Source: Clonostachys chloroleuca (Eukaryota > Ascomycota > Sordariomycetes > Hypocreales > Bionectriaceae). From it: a stretch of 64,000 nucleotides of DNA. Both the position numbers and the translations under genes were made by a program. The stretch covers positions 15,128,001 to 15,192,000 of the forward strand of contig JBANAY010000003.1 in NCBI GenBank assembly GCA_037952775.1, read 5' to 3'. Below are positions 1 through 11,036 of this stretch, one piece after another (the stretch's first letter is position 1; each line of letters begins with the position of its first letter). The notes beneath the pieces were generated by a model. That model was not told where the DNA came from. It saw only the letters and a list, made by a program, of their open reading frames with translations, and searched no databases.

Positions 1-285
1 GCAATTACAAAAAAGCGAAAGAAATAACCAGGCCAGAGACGGTGAAATATACAAGAAGTAGTTGCTACTACTCTGTGAATACTCGTGGAAGAGCAGCAGT
101 GATACTCACGCCTTTTCAACGTAGCAACAGCGCTGGATAGCCAGATCAAATAGAATCAGGGCTTCAAGATACGTACATCCATATGATAGGTGTTAATACG
201 ATCTTTGGAGCATGTGTATGTTCCGTCATGTATTAAAGAGGTTCCCTCCCGAAAACTAAACCAATTCCACCTCATACTGCGAAGC

Positions 286-1826
286 CTAGAATCTCGAAAT
301 ATCCCTACCAGTAATCCAAGTAGCTGCCCAATATACAGGAATCAGTAGCCTATTCCGAATGCTAAAACTTTTAACCAAGTACGCGGCGCGCCAAAGAAGC
401 CATGCAGCTATCCCCTTGAGCTCCCCTTTGCTGTTTTGATGGATTGCTCTCGAGCCGCCTAAATACGCCATTGCCCCCAGATCCCGGAATTTGAAGGGTT
501 TCATATCTGCCTTGGGGTTATTGAGGTAACGCCCAAGGTGAGCGGCTTGTTGATTGGCTACTTGTGCTGTGGCCGGAAGACGCTGGTTCTCCATGACTGT
601 ACAGTCGCCGATGGCAAAGACGTCAGGAAGGATAGAATCATCGTCGGTGCGCACACGGAAGTGGGAGTCAACTACTATCCCCCCAGTACCGGTGTCCTTC
701 GAGATTTTACCATGTCCCTCGATCTTCTGTTGGACTAGCTCCTGAACAAGGGGGTTCTGTCTCAAACCAGTGCTCCACATTACAACACCAGCGCCAACAT
801 CTTCGGTCTCCTGGTCAATCTTGAGAGACAAAAATTCTCCAGACCGACGGATGCTTTTCAAGGAGTGTCCAGTCTTGACATCGATTCCTTGTTGGCGAAG
901 TCTGTCGACTGCATAATTCGTCAGGCTTTCGCCAAACATAGGGAGAACCTTGGAAGAGATGTCGTAGATTGTGATCTTGGCATAGGGCAATAACTCGGAG
1001 TACATCTTCGCCAAATCTTTGCGAAGCAAGTCGTTGAGCTCCCCTGCAAATTCGATACCTGTTGGGCCGCCACCGACAATGGCAAAATGGAGAAGCTTTC
1101 TCCTGTCGCATTCAGGGGTAGTTTGCATCGATGCTTTTTCGAAAGCTCGAAGGATCCGCTGCCGTAATTTACGGGCGTCGCCGACATCTCTAAGGAAGCA
1201 AGCGTACTCTTCAACGCCTTCGATGCCGAATGTTTGACTGTGGCAGCCCACAGCTAGGACGAGTTGGTCATATTCGACCTCGAACGTTGTCCCGCTGCCT
1301 ATGGGCTGGGAACGATTGCTCACAGCATCGTCTGGAGGGGCAGATTCAACTAAAACAGTCTTTCGCCTGAAGTCCACGCCGGAAGCCCAGCCTTGGTGGA
1401 AATTATCAAGTCCCAGTCGACGGACTGGTTCTATAGAGGCTCGAGGCTCGATCGTGCCGACGGAGGCGGAAGCAAGAAGCGGCGTGAATACGAAATGAGA
1501 TCGAGGCGATATAAGGATTCGAGTGTTGTTGGCTGGGGAAAGGGTTCGAGCGAGTGTGTAGCCCGCCCAACCTGAGCCTATGATGACGACTCGTTTCTTC
1601 TTATTAGCTGGTTTGTCTGGACTTTTGTTAGAGTTTCGAATATTCAAGCAGCTGATAAAAAGCAAAAATAATATGTATAGTTATGGAGAGTTGATGATGG
1701 GGTTTGGGACATACCGCTGGCTGTGCTGGCTTGCCTGACACCTAAGATCAAGCGAGATCGCTTGTCTGTTGAGCGTAGAGGGCATCCCAAAGCTCGTCGG
1801 AAGCCCATTAATGTAATTGTCTTCAT
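286..1826 (-). CDS. Type II (alternative) NADH:ubiquinone oxidoreductase, mitochondrial
   Basis: Rotenone-insensitive single-subunit NADH dehydrogenase that passes electrons from NADH to ubiquinone without pumping protons. Model: exon 1 at 1826-1715, exon 2 at 1607-286, 477 aa. The intron starts GTATGT and ends CCAG, with a CTAAC branch site about 18 nt before the acceptor. Exon 1 (about 37 aa) is rich in Arg/Ser with almost no acidic residues, as expected of a mitochondrial presequence. Exon 2 opens with the FAD-binding GxGxxG (GSGWAG, about residues 48-53). A second dinucleotide motif, VGGGPTGIEFAGEL, sits near residue 215, and the AIGDC segment typical of the family lies near the C-terminus. 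An in-frame Met lies 22 codons upstream (1892). The window does not show whether it faces the matrix or the intermembrane space. Confidence 0.9.
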
Positions 1827-3499
1827 TTCTGTACCAATCTGTGAATTACTCCCTTTGAGAGCACACGGTCTCGTTGTTTTATATGCTTTCAAACTCTGTA
1901 TTATTCCTTTCGGCCGATCTCGGCGAACCGCGGTTCTTTATCAAATATATTCATCATCACTTCAAGCCCCGAATTCAACTATTTACTTGTGATCATTTAG
2001 TCATTTTCACCTGCCGGCCTCGGAAGTCTGGGGTAAGAGACACCAGAAAGTGATGGGTGTAGGTTTACCTCCTCTGGTAAGCCACTAGCGGGGGATAGTA
2101 ATCTTGTTCCCCGGGAGAAATATATTACACATTCGGTCTTAAGGATGGATGTTGATGTAGATGAGGAGAGATCAATGACACAACTCTGCTAGAGATGACC
2201 TAGCAGCAATGCTTATACGAATCCAGCATGGTGCGCAATGCATCTATAACCCCTTGGAGGAACGTTGAACTGGAAAGCGGCATGTCACTCCCGAATAGCT
2301 CCGATATCTAGCATGCCAACGGGAGAAGCCGCCCCGGTGATGAAAGAAAGGAGGCCTTATCTGCGTCACATGTAGTTTACCCGTTTCAATTACCCCATTG
2401 AGGCAAGTTATTGGAGATCTCAGCTCGGGGGACCCTTCCTTGATCATCCTGTGTGGCGTCAAGTGTGAGGTGCGACTTCGGCGCCTCCTCAGCTGGAGAG
2501 CTCCTCCGCTTCTAGCCGCCCAGAGCTCCGCCCCCAGATCATGCTGTGTGCTAATCTATGCTAACGGTCCCGAAATCGGCCGCTCACAGGCCATGTGCCA
2601 ATTGATTATACTCGCATCTAATGCCCCTCATGTGAATCTGGCCGGTTAGATATCTAGTTCAGGGAATGGCGTCAACACTTGAAAACATAGTGATACGGTA
2701 GCTAATAGCAGCGCGATCATTTCAAAGCTTATGATCCACTGAAGATGCTGAAACCTGTCTGGTATCCATAACCAAGGCGAAAAGAAATTTGGAAGGCTGG
2801 AATGATCCCGTAGTCTATCCCCTCGATTTTCTTATTTGAAATTAGAACTACTGCCTACAAATGACCAAGGGAAATGCATGCAATTTGGATAACCGCGAGG
2901 TGGTTTTTTTTTTTTTTTTTTTTTTTTCTTGAATGGGGAACAAGTTTTAGTTGATTTGGTCGAGTACATCCGCATTTGAATTGGCAGTTGATATGCCGAG
3001 GCATACAATTGATGGAGGCACATCCTCCTCGCTCGCATGAAATTTGAGAAGCTGGGGAGCAGCGGCGTCGGGCATGTGATCTGCACCTGCAATTGCTACT
3101 GCAACCTTGTGATGAATAGATCATATGAAAACTTGTTGAAACCGAAACTAAGCTTGTCACCGACTTGAGTTTTATTCGACCTGGATGTAGTAGGTGTATA
3201 GAAACAAGCTGTCCTTTAAATGGGTCTTCACTTGTAAAAACCCTTGTCCTCATCCCATACGCATAGAAAGACGACAAGGTGGGAATAAATGCTTTTGTTT
3301 GAACATGGTAAAGCCTGCAGTTGCATGACACATGCCATATTTTGTCCGAAAGCGTCAATAAGATGCGAACCTGGTCACATTGCCACGCAATCTTGAGGCT
3401 TGGCAGGTGTCTGGAACGTCGCACGCAGATGCATACTCCTGCATTGAATGCTCTATGTAGGGGCTACGACGACAATCCGAGTCTTGGACGCCTGGGAAA
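1827..3499. other. Intergenic region without a convincing gene; long poly-T tract
   Basis: About 1.7 kb between the NADH dehydrogenase start and the dioxygenase relic. A run of 24 T at 2904-2927 is the only obvious structure. Open frames on both strands show no recognisable motif and no plausible splice continuation. Confidence 0.5.
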
Positions 3500-4082
3500 T
3501 TTACCCCTCAGTGACGTCTGGCCCCATGCCGCCTCGTCCCCCTTTTGTTTCTTCACCGAGGAGGCCATCCTGCAAATGTGTGCCGAGATCTTTAGCAAAG
3601 AGGTCCTCGCAAACTGCCAGTACACATCCACCTTCATCAGGCACATGGGTCCGAGGGATGAGCCACATCCTCGCCCCTTTACCAACGCCGCATTGAACCC
3701 CCCAGGAGCTCATCTCTTACGTCTCCCAGGTCGCCGAACTGAAGTGGTGCCTGACATCGGCTTTAGGATTGCTGTCAATGTCAATTAGAATAGCCAGCCA
3801 CTACTGTCTCTGCTAATATGAGCAATCGTCTAGACGATGGTGTCTCAGCTGTTTCATAGCACTGCGATAGGTTCCCCTTCGCTTTCGTCGTGATGCTCTC
3901 CGGCTGTCGTGGAATGGTTGGCGATGAGGCAGCACTCCGCATTCCTGGTGGCAAGATCTGTAAGATCTGTGTTCGTTCAACCGGCAATACGGTCTCTAAG
4001 CAGAGTTGCCATATGAAATATTTGACACTGTGTAGTTGCACCGGCGGTCAAAACGACATATTTGATGCATCTGCACTGTAGG
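3500..4082 (+). pseudogene. Decayed 2OG-Fe(II) dioxygenase-like gene
   Basis: Fragments of a fungal 2-oxoglutarate/Fe(II) dioxygenase-like family can be followed in order. A segment with TEEAILQMCAEIFSKEVLA is at about 3555-3610. A GPRDEPHPRPFTNAA segment is at about 3645-3690. ELISYVSQVAEL follows in another frame (about 3705-3745), then VVPDIGFRIAVNVN back in the first frame. After an in-frame TAG and further stops, a tail with RFPFAFVVMLSGCRGMVGDEAALRIPGG runs to about 3950. The two frame changes lie at a C6 run (3698-3703) and at an AA near 3743 and compensate each other. The expected H-x-D metal motif survives as HCD just after a TAG that replaces the usual Trp codon. In-frame stops make this a true relic. 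Family assignment rests on recalled sequence similarity. Confidence 0.6.
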
Positions 4083-4266
4083 GAATAAATTAGATGGGAC
4101 CATAGATTCCCTGAACGCGAAATATGGTTTATTGTGGATACGCTATTCCATGCTATATCGCATGTTATCGAGAGTAGCTTTCATTTAGAGAAAGGTGAAG
4201 CGCCATATGGAACAGAATGAGAAAGGCTGCCACATATCCCAGCGTATGTCTTGTCTTGTCATCCAG

Positions 4267-7179
4267 CTACATTACGGTACATTCAGGAACTTTGGGTTCC
4301 TCTCTGTTTTCCATTCTGTGCATTCTTTCCTCGACCATTTCCACATCCTCCCAGTACATGTGCGAAACGAAACCAACTCGCAATTTTTCCAGCATACTGG
4401 CCATCACGCGCAAGCACTCTTCATCTTCTCCTTTGAGAGCACGAAGGACCAGAGCCATTCGCTTGTCCCCAGGATACTTCGCGTTCTCAAAGAACACCAT
4501 GTACAAGGGATTTCGCTTCTCGCGGAGTTCCTCTTCCACAGTCATGAAAAATAGGTAGACAACGGTGGTAGGCCATAGGAAGCTCAGTCCCATGACGGGC
4601 ACATCGCCATTTATGGCTGTGAAAATGCCCCACTTGGACTGTTCCAGGTAGTCCAACGTCGTCCCACCTGGTTTCCCATGATAGTAGGCGGTAAGGCCTC
4701 TCATCTCCGGTACAGTATCCATGTAACTTTCGATTTGTTGGGCTTTGCGAGCTTCCCGGGCATTTATAGAGGCAATCTTGGTATCGACTGAAGAGGCAAA
4801 GGCTATGACTTCATCTTCGCTCATGCCGGACTTCTTTGCTATAGCAGCAATTCGGTTTCCTCCAGCTTCATTTTTCCGGTCACCGGATCCCTCAGCCTTT
4901 TGACTTGGGAGAGCCGCTGGGCGGCGAGAATGGATGGAATTAAGATATCGCTGTCAGGAACCCTCTGTGGATCCCACCCCGCGTCTCTCAGAATTTGCGT
5001 ATGCGACTTGTTTTTGAAAAACATATTAGCCTTGGAGTTGAGAGCACCAAAAAGATCGTCGGCACCTTTGTTCCTGGTTCTGTTTCGAGTTTCTCTCCTT
5101 TGGGCGTGATCGAGGAAGGCTTGGGAAAAGTTTGAAGTGGGCGGCGTTTTGTCAAAAAAACAGGGAATCAGCAGAAATCCCCGCAATAGAAGACCAAAGT
5201 CCAACCGGTTTCTGGAGAAAGCCCTTGTTCTCGAGCATGCTGTGAAGATGGATGACCATCGTGAGTTCCGGAGCAGTGTCCCAGGTGTAAACGCCAATCA
5301 AATAGTCCAACTCTAGACCCTCCAAGAGCCCGGCACCACATATGAATGGCGAATACTCGTACAATCCATTGGGATTCGTGCTGGTGAAACGAGAAGGCGG
5401 AATGGTGTTCAGCCCATACATGTATTTCGTCTCACCGAGCCAGTCGATGAAGTCCAGCCTGATCAATTCCAATGCCGCAAGCGCTGCGTCATGAATGGTT
5501 GGTCTGCCACGGCTTGCTGCATCTTGTTCGGGGAGTTGCCTGAGAATGAATTCGCCTTGTAGGAAACCGGCTTGGGTCTTGTTGGGTCGATCCAGGAAGA
5601 GGTCAACATCCCGCCGCGGAAAATACTTGAAGCTCGAGGCAGTCATGACATGACCATGGAGACAGTTTACCCGCCCTCCTCGAGACACCGTCATGGAATC
5701 CACGATACACTGAAGCTGGAAGACATGATGGGGTAGTATCTTGGATTTTAGGTCTGCCGATGGATTTTGGAAGGCCAGCGATGTAACCAGGCCGGCAAAT
5801 TCATTGAGACCATATAGCCTGCGGTGATGATGCCATGGACCGCTAGTTGACCAGTCCACTGTGGCGAGATCATGCTTTTCTCCTTTGAGAGTGATCCGTT
5901 GGACAACGATTGAGGAAAATGGGTTGACAAGGTCATATAACCAGTTGATGGTGTAAGCACGCCGCCATTTGATTCTCTCCTCTGGGGTCGCATTTTGAAG
6001 GTTGAATTTGGGATCCCAATTCGCCAGCTCTGTCTGCATTCGTTTTGTCGGTTTCTCGGTGCGATTCAGGCGAGGATCAGCAATGAATTCGCAGAAATCC
6101 TTGTAGGCATACATGAGGAATTGCTCCTCGATATCTATATAGTCCTCACGGACTTTTCTCATGCTTGCGTTGTCGTCCGCAGCTACCAACAAAGATATCG
6201 AGAAGTGCTTCTTGAATTTTTCAGGGCTTCCCCTGGTAATCGTTTGCAAAATAGCGCCAAATGAGTCGTTGCCTGGAAAATCTACAAAGATTTGTGTAGC
6301 CATTTTCTGAACGGCAGTAATGGCCATATTCGAGACTGCCGCAGCAACGGCGCTGTTCAAACCATCTTATGCTACCTCACGCCAGAGATCCTGCGTGTAT
6401 GATCTGACAGAGATAATTTCTCGGAAAACATCATACACGGCAAGCAAGTAGTCGGTCGTGATTCCAGGTCCCTCCTACTGGCCCTCGTTGAAGTCTTCAA
6501 TAATGCGGAAGCGCTCCAAAGGGACATCATCCAAATCAGCTTCCCGTAATGTGGATTTTGTACGCCCAGACGTCTTCTTATTACATGCCTTCTTCTTTAC
6601 TTTGCCCTTCTTGCCTTTTCCGGCCTTGGAGGCTTGTCGTCTGCGGGGTGCATTGTGTATCTCAGGCTCGGAATCGTCTGCATCGGATTCACTCTCTCCG
6701 GCTTGGCCAGTGGTTACTCGCAAGGTAGAGAATTTGTTCGAAAGAATCAACTCATCCAGATCAGCCTCTTCATCCGGGTTGCCTGGCTGCGAAGATGTCT
6801 AGGAGAAGCCTCCCATGGCATCGAAAGCTTCCTTGAGAGTGTCAATGAAGTGCTTGTGGGAGGCATTGCTCCTTGCCAGTTCGGGGTCCGGGTCATCTCC
6901 TGCTGGCTTTTCAAAGAGTGCGTGGACTTGGGAGCGGGCGTCGATGATGGACTTGAGCAATCGCTGAATGACCGATCGGACAGGGATCACATTGGCGGCG
7001 ATCAGCTTGGACATGGCCACCAGGCCGGAAACGGTGGTTTGCCCTGTGGTGTTGAGGCCCAACGAGTCATGCTCGGGCTTCTCTAGACCACAAAGGATAT
7101 GGTTGGGGGCATGGATCATCCAGTAGACCAAGTACTTGGTGTCCCTCTTGTACGTCATGTACAGATTGCGATCCTCCAT
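4267..7179 (-). pseudogene. DUF6604-domain protein, broken by stops and frameshifts
   Basis: Starting at 7179, the reading frame opens with the DUF6604 hallmark YKRDTKYLVYWMIHA and can be read for about 970 codons to 4267. It is interrupted by in-frame TAG (6799-6801), TAG (6475-6477) and TAA (about 6367). A +1 shift follows in an A7 run (5154-5160), and another shift lies near 4856-4858. Sequence on both sides of every break reads as coding in the same order, so these are lesions and not introns. The product of the family is a large fungal protein of unknown function. Two stops could be CAG/CAA to TAG/TAA changes, as expected of C-to-T (RIP-like) mutation, while the two shifts sit in homopolymers. 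It is best treated as one pseudogene rather than as several short genes. Confidence 0.8.
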
Positions 7180-9070
7180 ATCTGCGAATGGTGGAGCATG
7201 CGTCTTGCTCGGTTAATGCTTTTCACGCTTGAGAATGAAAAGCGGGCAAGTTTCAGTTGGCGAAGGCATAAATGTGACTGGCGGAAGCAGGAACGCTGCC
7301 TGGCCAAAATAAGCGGGACTCACGAATATGGACTGTGACCCTACAGATATCATTGTGCTCTGCAAGTTAGATGAACGATATGTACCAATCAACTTATGCC
7401 CTAGCTAAATATAGCGTTTGTGAGTAAAAATTCCAACATGAAGCGTGGAGTGCCGCAAAGCCGGGGCGGATAATCTTCCTGAAAAGGATGACGAGACTAA
7501 GACGTAAGCTTTTAAGTCTCTACTAATAGTAGAAGTACTGTTCTCTCTAGGATACTAGATAGAACCGTTATTAGATGTTATGAAAAAAATAAAAAGCCTC
7601 TAGTAAAGTTAGTAAAGCAGAAGTGCAACAATAACTTTACTCCTCTACAAATAATAATTGTATATCGAAAGAACATCGATAGCCGCTACTCGAACGACGA
7701 CCTTTACACTGACATTGGCCTTGTATTCATGCCGATGCACAGATATCCGCGCCTCCCACCGCGGCCTGACCTAAAGTACACAGCCCTAAGAGCCACAGTG
7801 CTAACGGCCGTTCTATGCCGAGTATGACACCGAGGTTATTGGCAAAAGAAAGGGATGAATCTGCGTAAGTATGCTCGTTCTGAGTTGGTGATCCCTTATG
7901 GCGCCATGCGTGACGGCAAATTGAGATTTGCTTCAGTCGCCGACAAGGACCTCACTAAGGTTACCCAGGGTCAACGTTTGATTTCAGCTTTGTGTTACAT
8001 GACATTCCTTTGTTGATTTTCCTTTCTTTTGGCGTTATGACTATATTCCGAAACGTATTTCCTGACTTCGATTCAGTAACTGGAAACCAGAATCTCAGTC
8101 CAGATGTTGTAGTGAATAGTGACCCTTCACAGTTGCATCCACCTAGTGGAAGCCAAGAGTTATCTATCTAGCAATCTTCTTACGATTCTCTTCTTTGAGT
8201 CTTCGATGAAGTTGTCTAGCTGGGCTTCCTTGAAGCTGTGCCTGTCCGAGAATGGTACACTCTCTACGTTGTTGATTTGTAGTAAGACATACTACTTGAA
8301 GGTCTCCCCGCCTAAAGATATAAAGACAGTGAACCCAGAGGTTCTGGCTCCTATTGATTGAATGCATGTAGAAAGTATATATCGTGCATTTATTTGTCGT
8401 CGCTTTCCTTCCTCACAATACTGTATTTCGTATCCTAGGCAAAGGCGGTCATACAAAGTGCTCCAGAAGCCTTGTGAGGCATGACGTCATAGCCTTCAAT
8501 AACGGCCAAAGCAAAATGAAGAGAAGAATACCCGAGGTTAGAATTGCCGATTACGAGCAAGTTTACGGAGTGCAAACCTTGTCGTTGGCTAGATGTGTTG
8601 ACGAATGGCAACTAACCTGAACTACGTGGTCAAACTGATCAATATAGGAATAGCTGTAAGTGCTGGTCTCAACTCAAGATTGATATACCGATGCTGTCCG
8701 AGATTCTATCATAGAAATAGTAGCCAAGGAGCCCCCAGCACCGCTTATCTTCGGCCAAAGCTCCCTCCGCCGGGCCACACTAGCACATATTTTGGTTTAG
8801 TAAATGTACAAAAACAATTGTAGCACAAGCTAAGTCAGCACACGATAAGAGAAATTCTTATCGTCACCGGAATTTTGTCGTGCCCTGTCCCGGTTCTCGT
8901 CCGCTTCCCGAGGTCTTGCATATGTACGATCGCTTGGTGCATCGGGCAAATTTTGTCCGATCTGGGACCCAATAAGATTCTGGCGAGTTCTGATTATATC
9001 CCCTATGACGAATATTTCATTCATTTACATCCCCTGAATATCTTACCTCCCGCTGAACTTGTCATCCAAC
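7180..9070. other. Gene-free interval with AT-rich, relic-like patch
   Basis: About 1.9 kb with no supported gene. The stretch 7490-7680 is markedly AT-rich, with many TAG/TAA triplets in every frame, resembling old RIP-mutated repeat DNA. Weak open frames at 8119-8620 on both strands show no recognisable domain. Confidence 0.45.
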
Positions 9071-10711
9071 ATGTCAGCCATTGTAGGGAGGAGGGCCCTA
9101 CTCAGAGGGCCAAACCCCGCGTTCTATGCGGAGGCCATCCCGCGGTGCTCCTGTGCGAGCGCCAGAGAATTCCACATGACATCGAAGAGGACAGGAACAC
9201 GCAATGCTTGGATGCCGATGCGCGTCAAGACGCCGTGGATTGAGGCCCTGACTCAGAGCCAGGAGACCTCACGCAAGCTAGAATATGGGCTGCAGACCAT
9301 TCAGCCTGTCAAGCCCGACCTTACGCCAAAGAAGATGTCGGATAGCTATTATAGCGCTGTAAGCAGATGTAGGACCGATTTTCAATCCTTGGACTGTTTC
9401 TCACGGTTGTAGATCCTGCCTTTGGCACAGGACAAATGGCTACTAGACACTTACCTCAACTCCTCTGGGCACATTCGGTGAGTCTCTATAAACGGTCTAA
9501 TACGATGCCGTTGCCATTATCAAGCGATTCAGTTACTAACAGGGAGTCTAGACTTGGTTCGTTAGTAATGGATCTTGACGCTTTGGCTGGCATAATCGCA
9601 GCACGACACACTGGTGATGGCGTAAGCAATGTCACCGCAGCCGTGGATCGAATCAGCATCCAACACCCGTTGATGGAGATCTGTGATCTCGAACTTAGTG
9701 GCCAAGTCACATATGCTACTGGTCGATCGAGTATGGAGGTCTCTGTTCAAGTCTCCAAGGCACGCCCGGAAGGCGAGGAGGCCAGACCCGAGGACGTGAT
9801 GATTACTTGTGCTTTCACATTTGTGTCGCTGGACCCGGCGACCAAGCTGTATGTCGCCCGCCATGCCATCTGGGATAACACAACGAACTTTATTTATATG
9901 CTGATATCTGCTTTAGGCCTGTCCCTGTGGCGCCCTTGATCGTCGAAACTTCGGAAGAGAAGTCTCTCTTCGCAAAAGGCGAACAAAACTACAATGCCAA
10001 AAAGGCATTACGAAAGCGGAGTCTCCTGGAAACGTCTCCTGATGATGAAGAATCTGCATTAATTCATGACATGTGGAAGAAGGAGACAAAGTATCGCAGT
10101 ATGTCGGCCGCGGTACTCGAAATTAAACAAATGCCGTCGATTGCTAACTTCGTGCTTTAGATCCGCAATATCCTAACATCCGACCAGAAGACCAAATATA
10201 CATGAGCGATACAGTTCTTAAATCCGCAATGATAATGCAACCCCAGGATCGCAACAGGCATAACTTCATGATCTTCGGTGGTTTTCTGCTTAAGCAGACT
10301 TTCGAGCTTGCCTTTTGTTGTGCTGCCTCCGTCTCTCACAGCCGGCCGAACTTCCTCGCTCTTGACCCAAGCACCTTTGAGAACCCAGTGCCAGTTGGAA
10401 GCGTCCTGTACCTCCGTGCCTCGGTAGCATACACTGAACCTGAATCCCGGGAGGGTGATCCAAGCAAGTTCACAAAGGTCCACGTTCGTGTCGACTCCAA
10501 GGTTCGAGACGTGGAGCACGGCACCAAAAAGTCGACGGGCATGTTCAACTATACTTTCCTTGTGGAGAAGCAGCTACAAGTCATCCCCAAGTCATATGAA
10601 GAGTTCATGATCTGGACGGATGCACGTCGCCGAGCGAAGAATGCTCTCAACATCGACCCCTCGCACGGGACGAGCGCATTACGTAGTATCAAGGATAGTG
10701 TCACGGAGTAG
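9071..10711 (+). CDS. Mitochondrial acyl-CoA thioesterase (ACOT9-like, double hotdog)
   Basis: Hydrolyses acyl-CoA to free fatty acid and CoA, probably in mitochondria. Five exons join in frame: 9071-9358, 9413-9477, 9552-9848, 9917-10098 and 10161-10711, giving 460 aa. Introns 2 and 4 show clear branch sites (ACTAAC, GCTAAC) just before the acceptor. The N-terminus is rich in Arg/Ser/Ala and ends in a mitochondrial-type REFHMTS segment. Family landmarks include TPKKMSDSYYSA at the exon 1 end, RLGSLVMDLDALAG across intron 2, and the second hotdog region with SAMIMQPQDRNRHNFMIFGG. The C-terminal part (VPVGSVLYLRASVAYTE and onwards) is intact. The ATG at 9071 is the first in frame. Length fits the family. 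Confidence 0.92.
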
Positions 10712-11036
10712 TGGTCTGAGTTTGCATATTGAATCTCGTAATAGATTTCATTACTTTTCATAGACATCTAGAAAGGCATATATCAAGTCTGATATAATGA
10801 GGCAAGGATTGGTCCTCGATAGTTTTGCTTGATAGGCATGAAAGAGCTTTGAGCAAGCTTACAGATTATTAATCAACATTCTCGCCTATTCTAATACGCC
10901 ATAACTAGGAAGCTACGAGAGATGAAATAAGAAACCAGAATCATAGGTGAGGTACACTTATATGCTCTATCAAACTGAACCAAGAACTAGGATCGCAAAC
11001 AGATAAGTGTGCCGCCAACCAAAACATCGGCGCCTC
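10712..11036. other. Convergent intergenic region, nothing seen
   Basis: About 325 nt between the convergent ends of the thioesterase and the S41 protease. It is AT-rich, probably both 3' UTRs. No gene or repeat is evident. Confidence 0.5.

Noticed and set aside
2855..3424. 189-codon minus-strand open frame
   Set aside because: It runs through a poly-T tract as poly-Lys, shows no domain, and has no splice logic.
8119..8620. Open frames with a faint ankyrin-like GYSSLHFAL stretch on the minus strand
   Set aside because: Only one short similarity, no repeat periodicity and no continuous frame; too weak to call.
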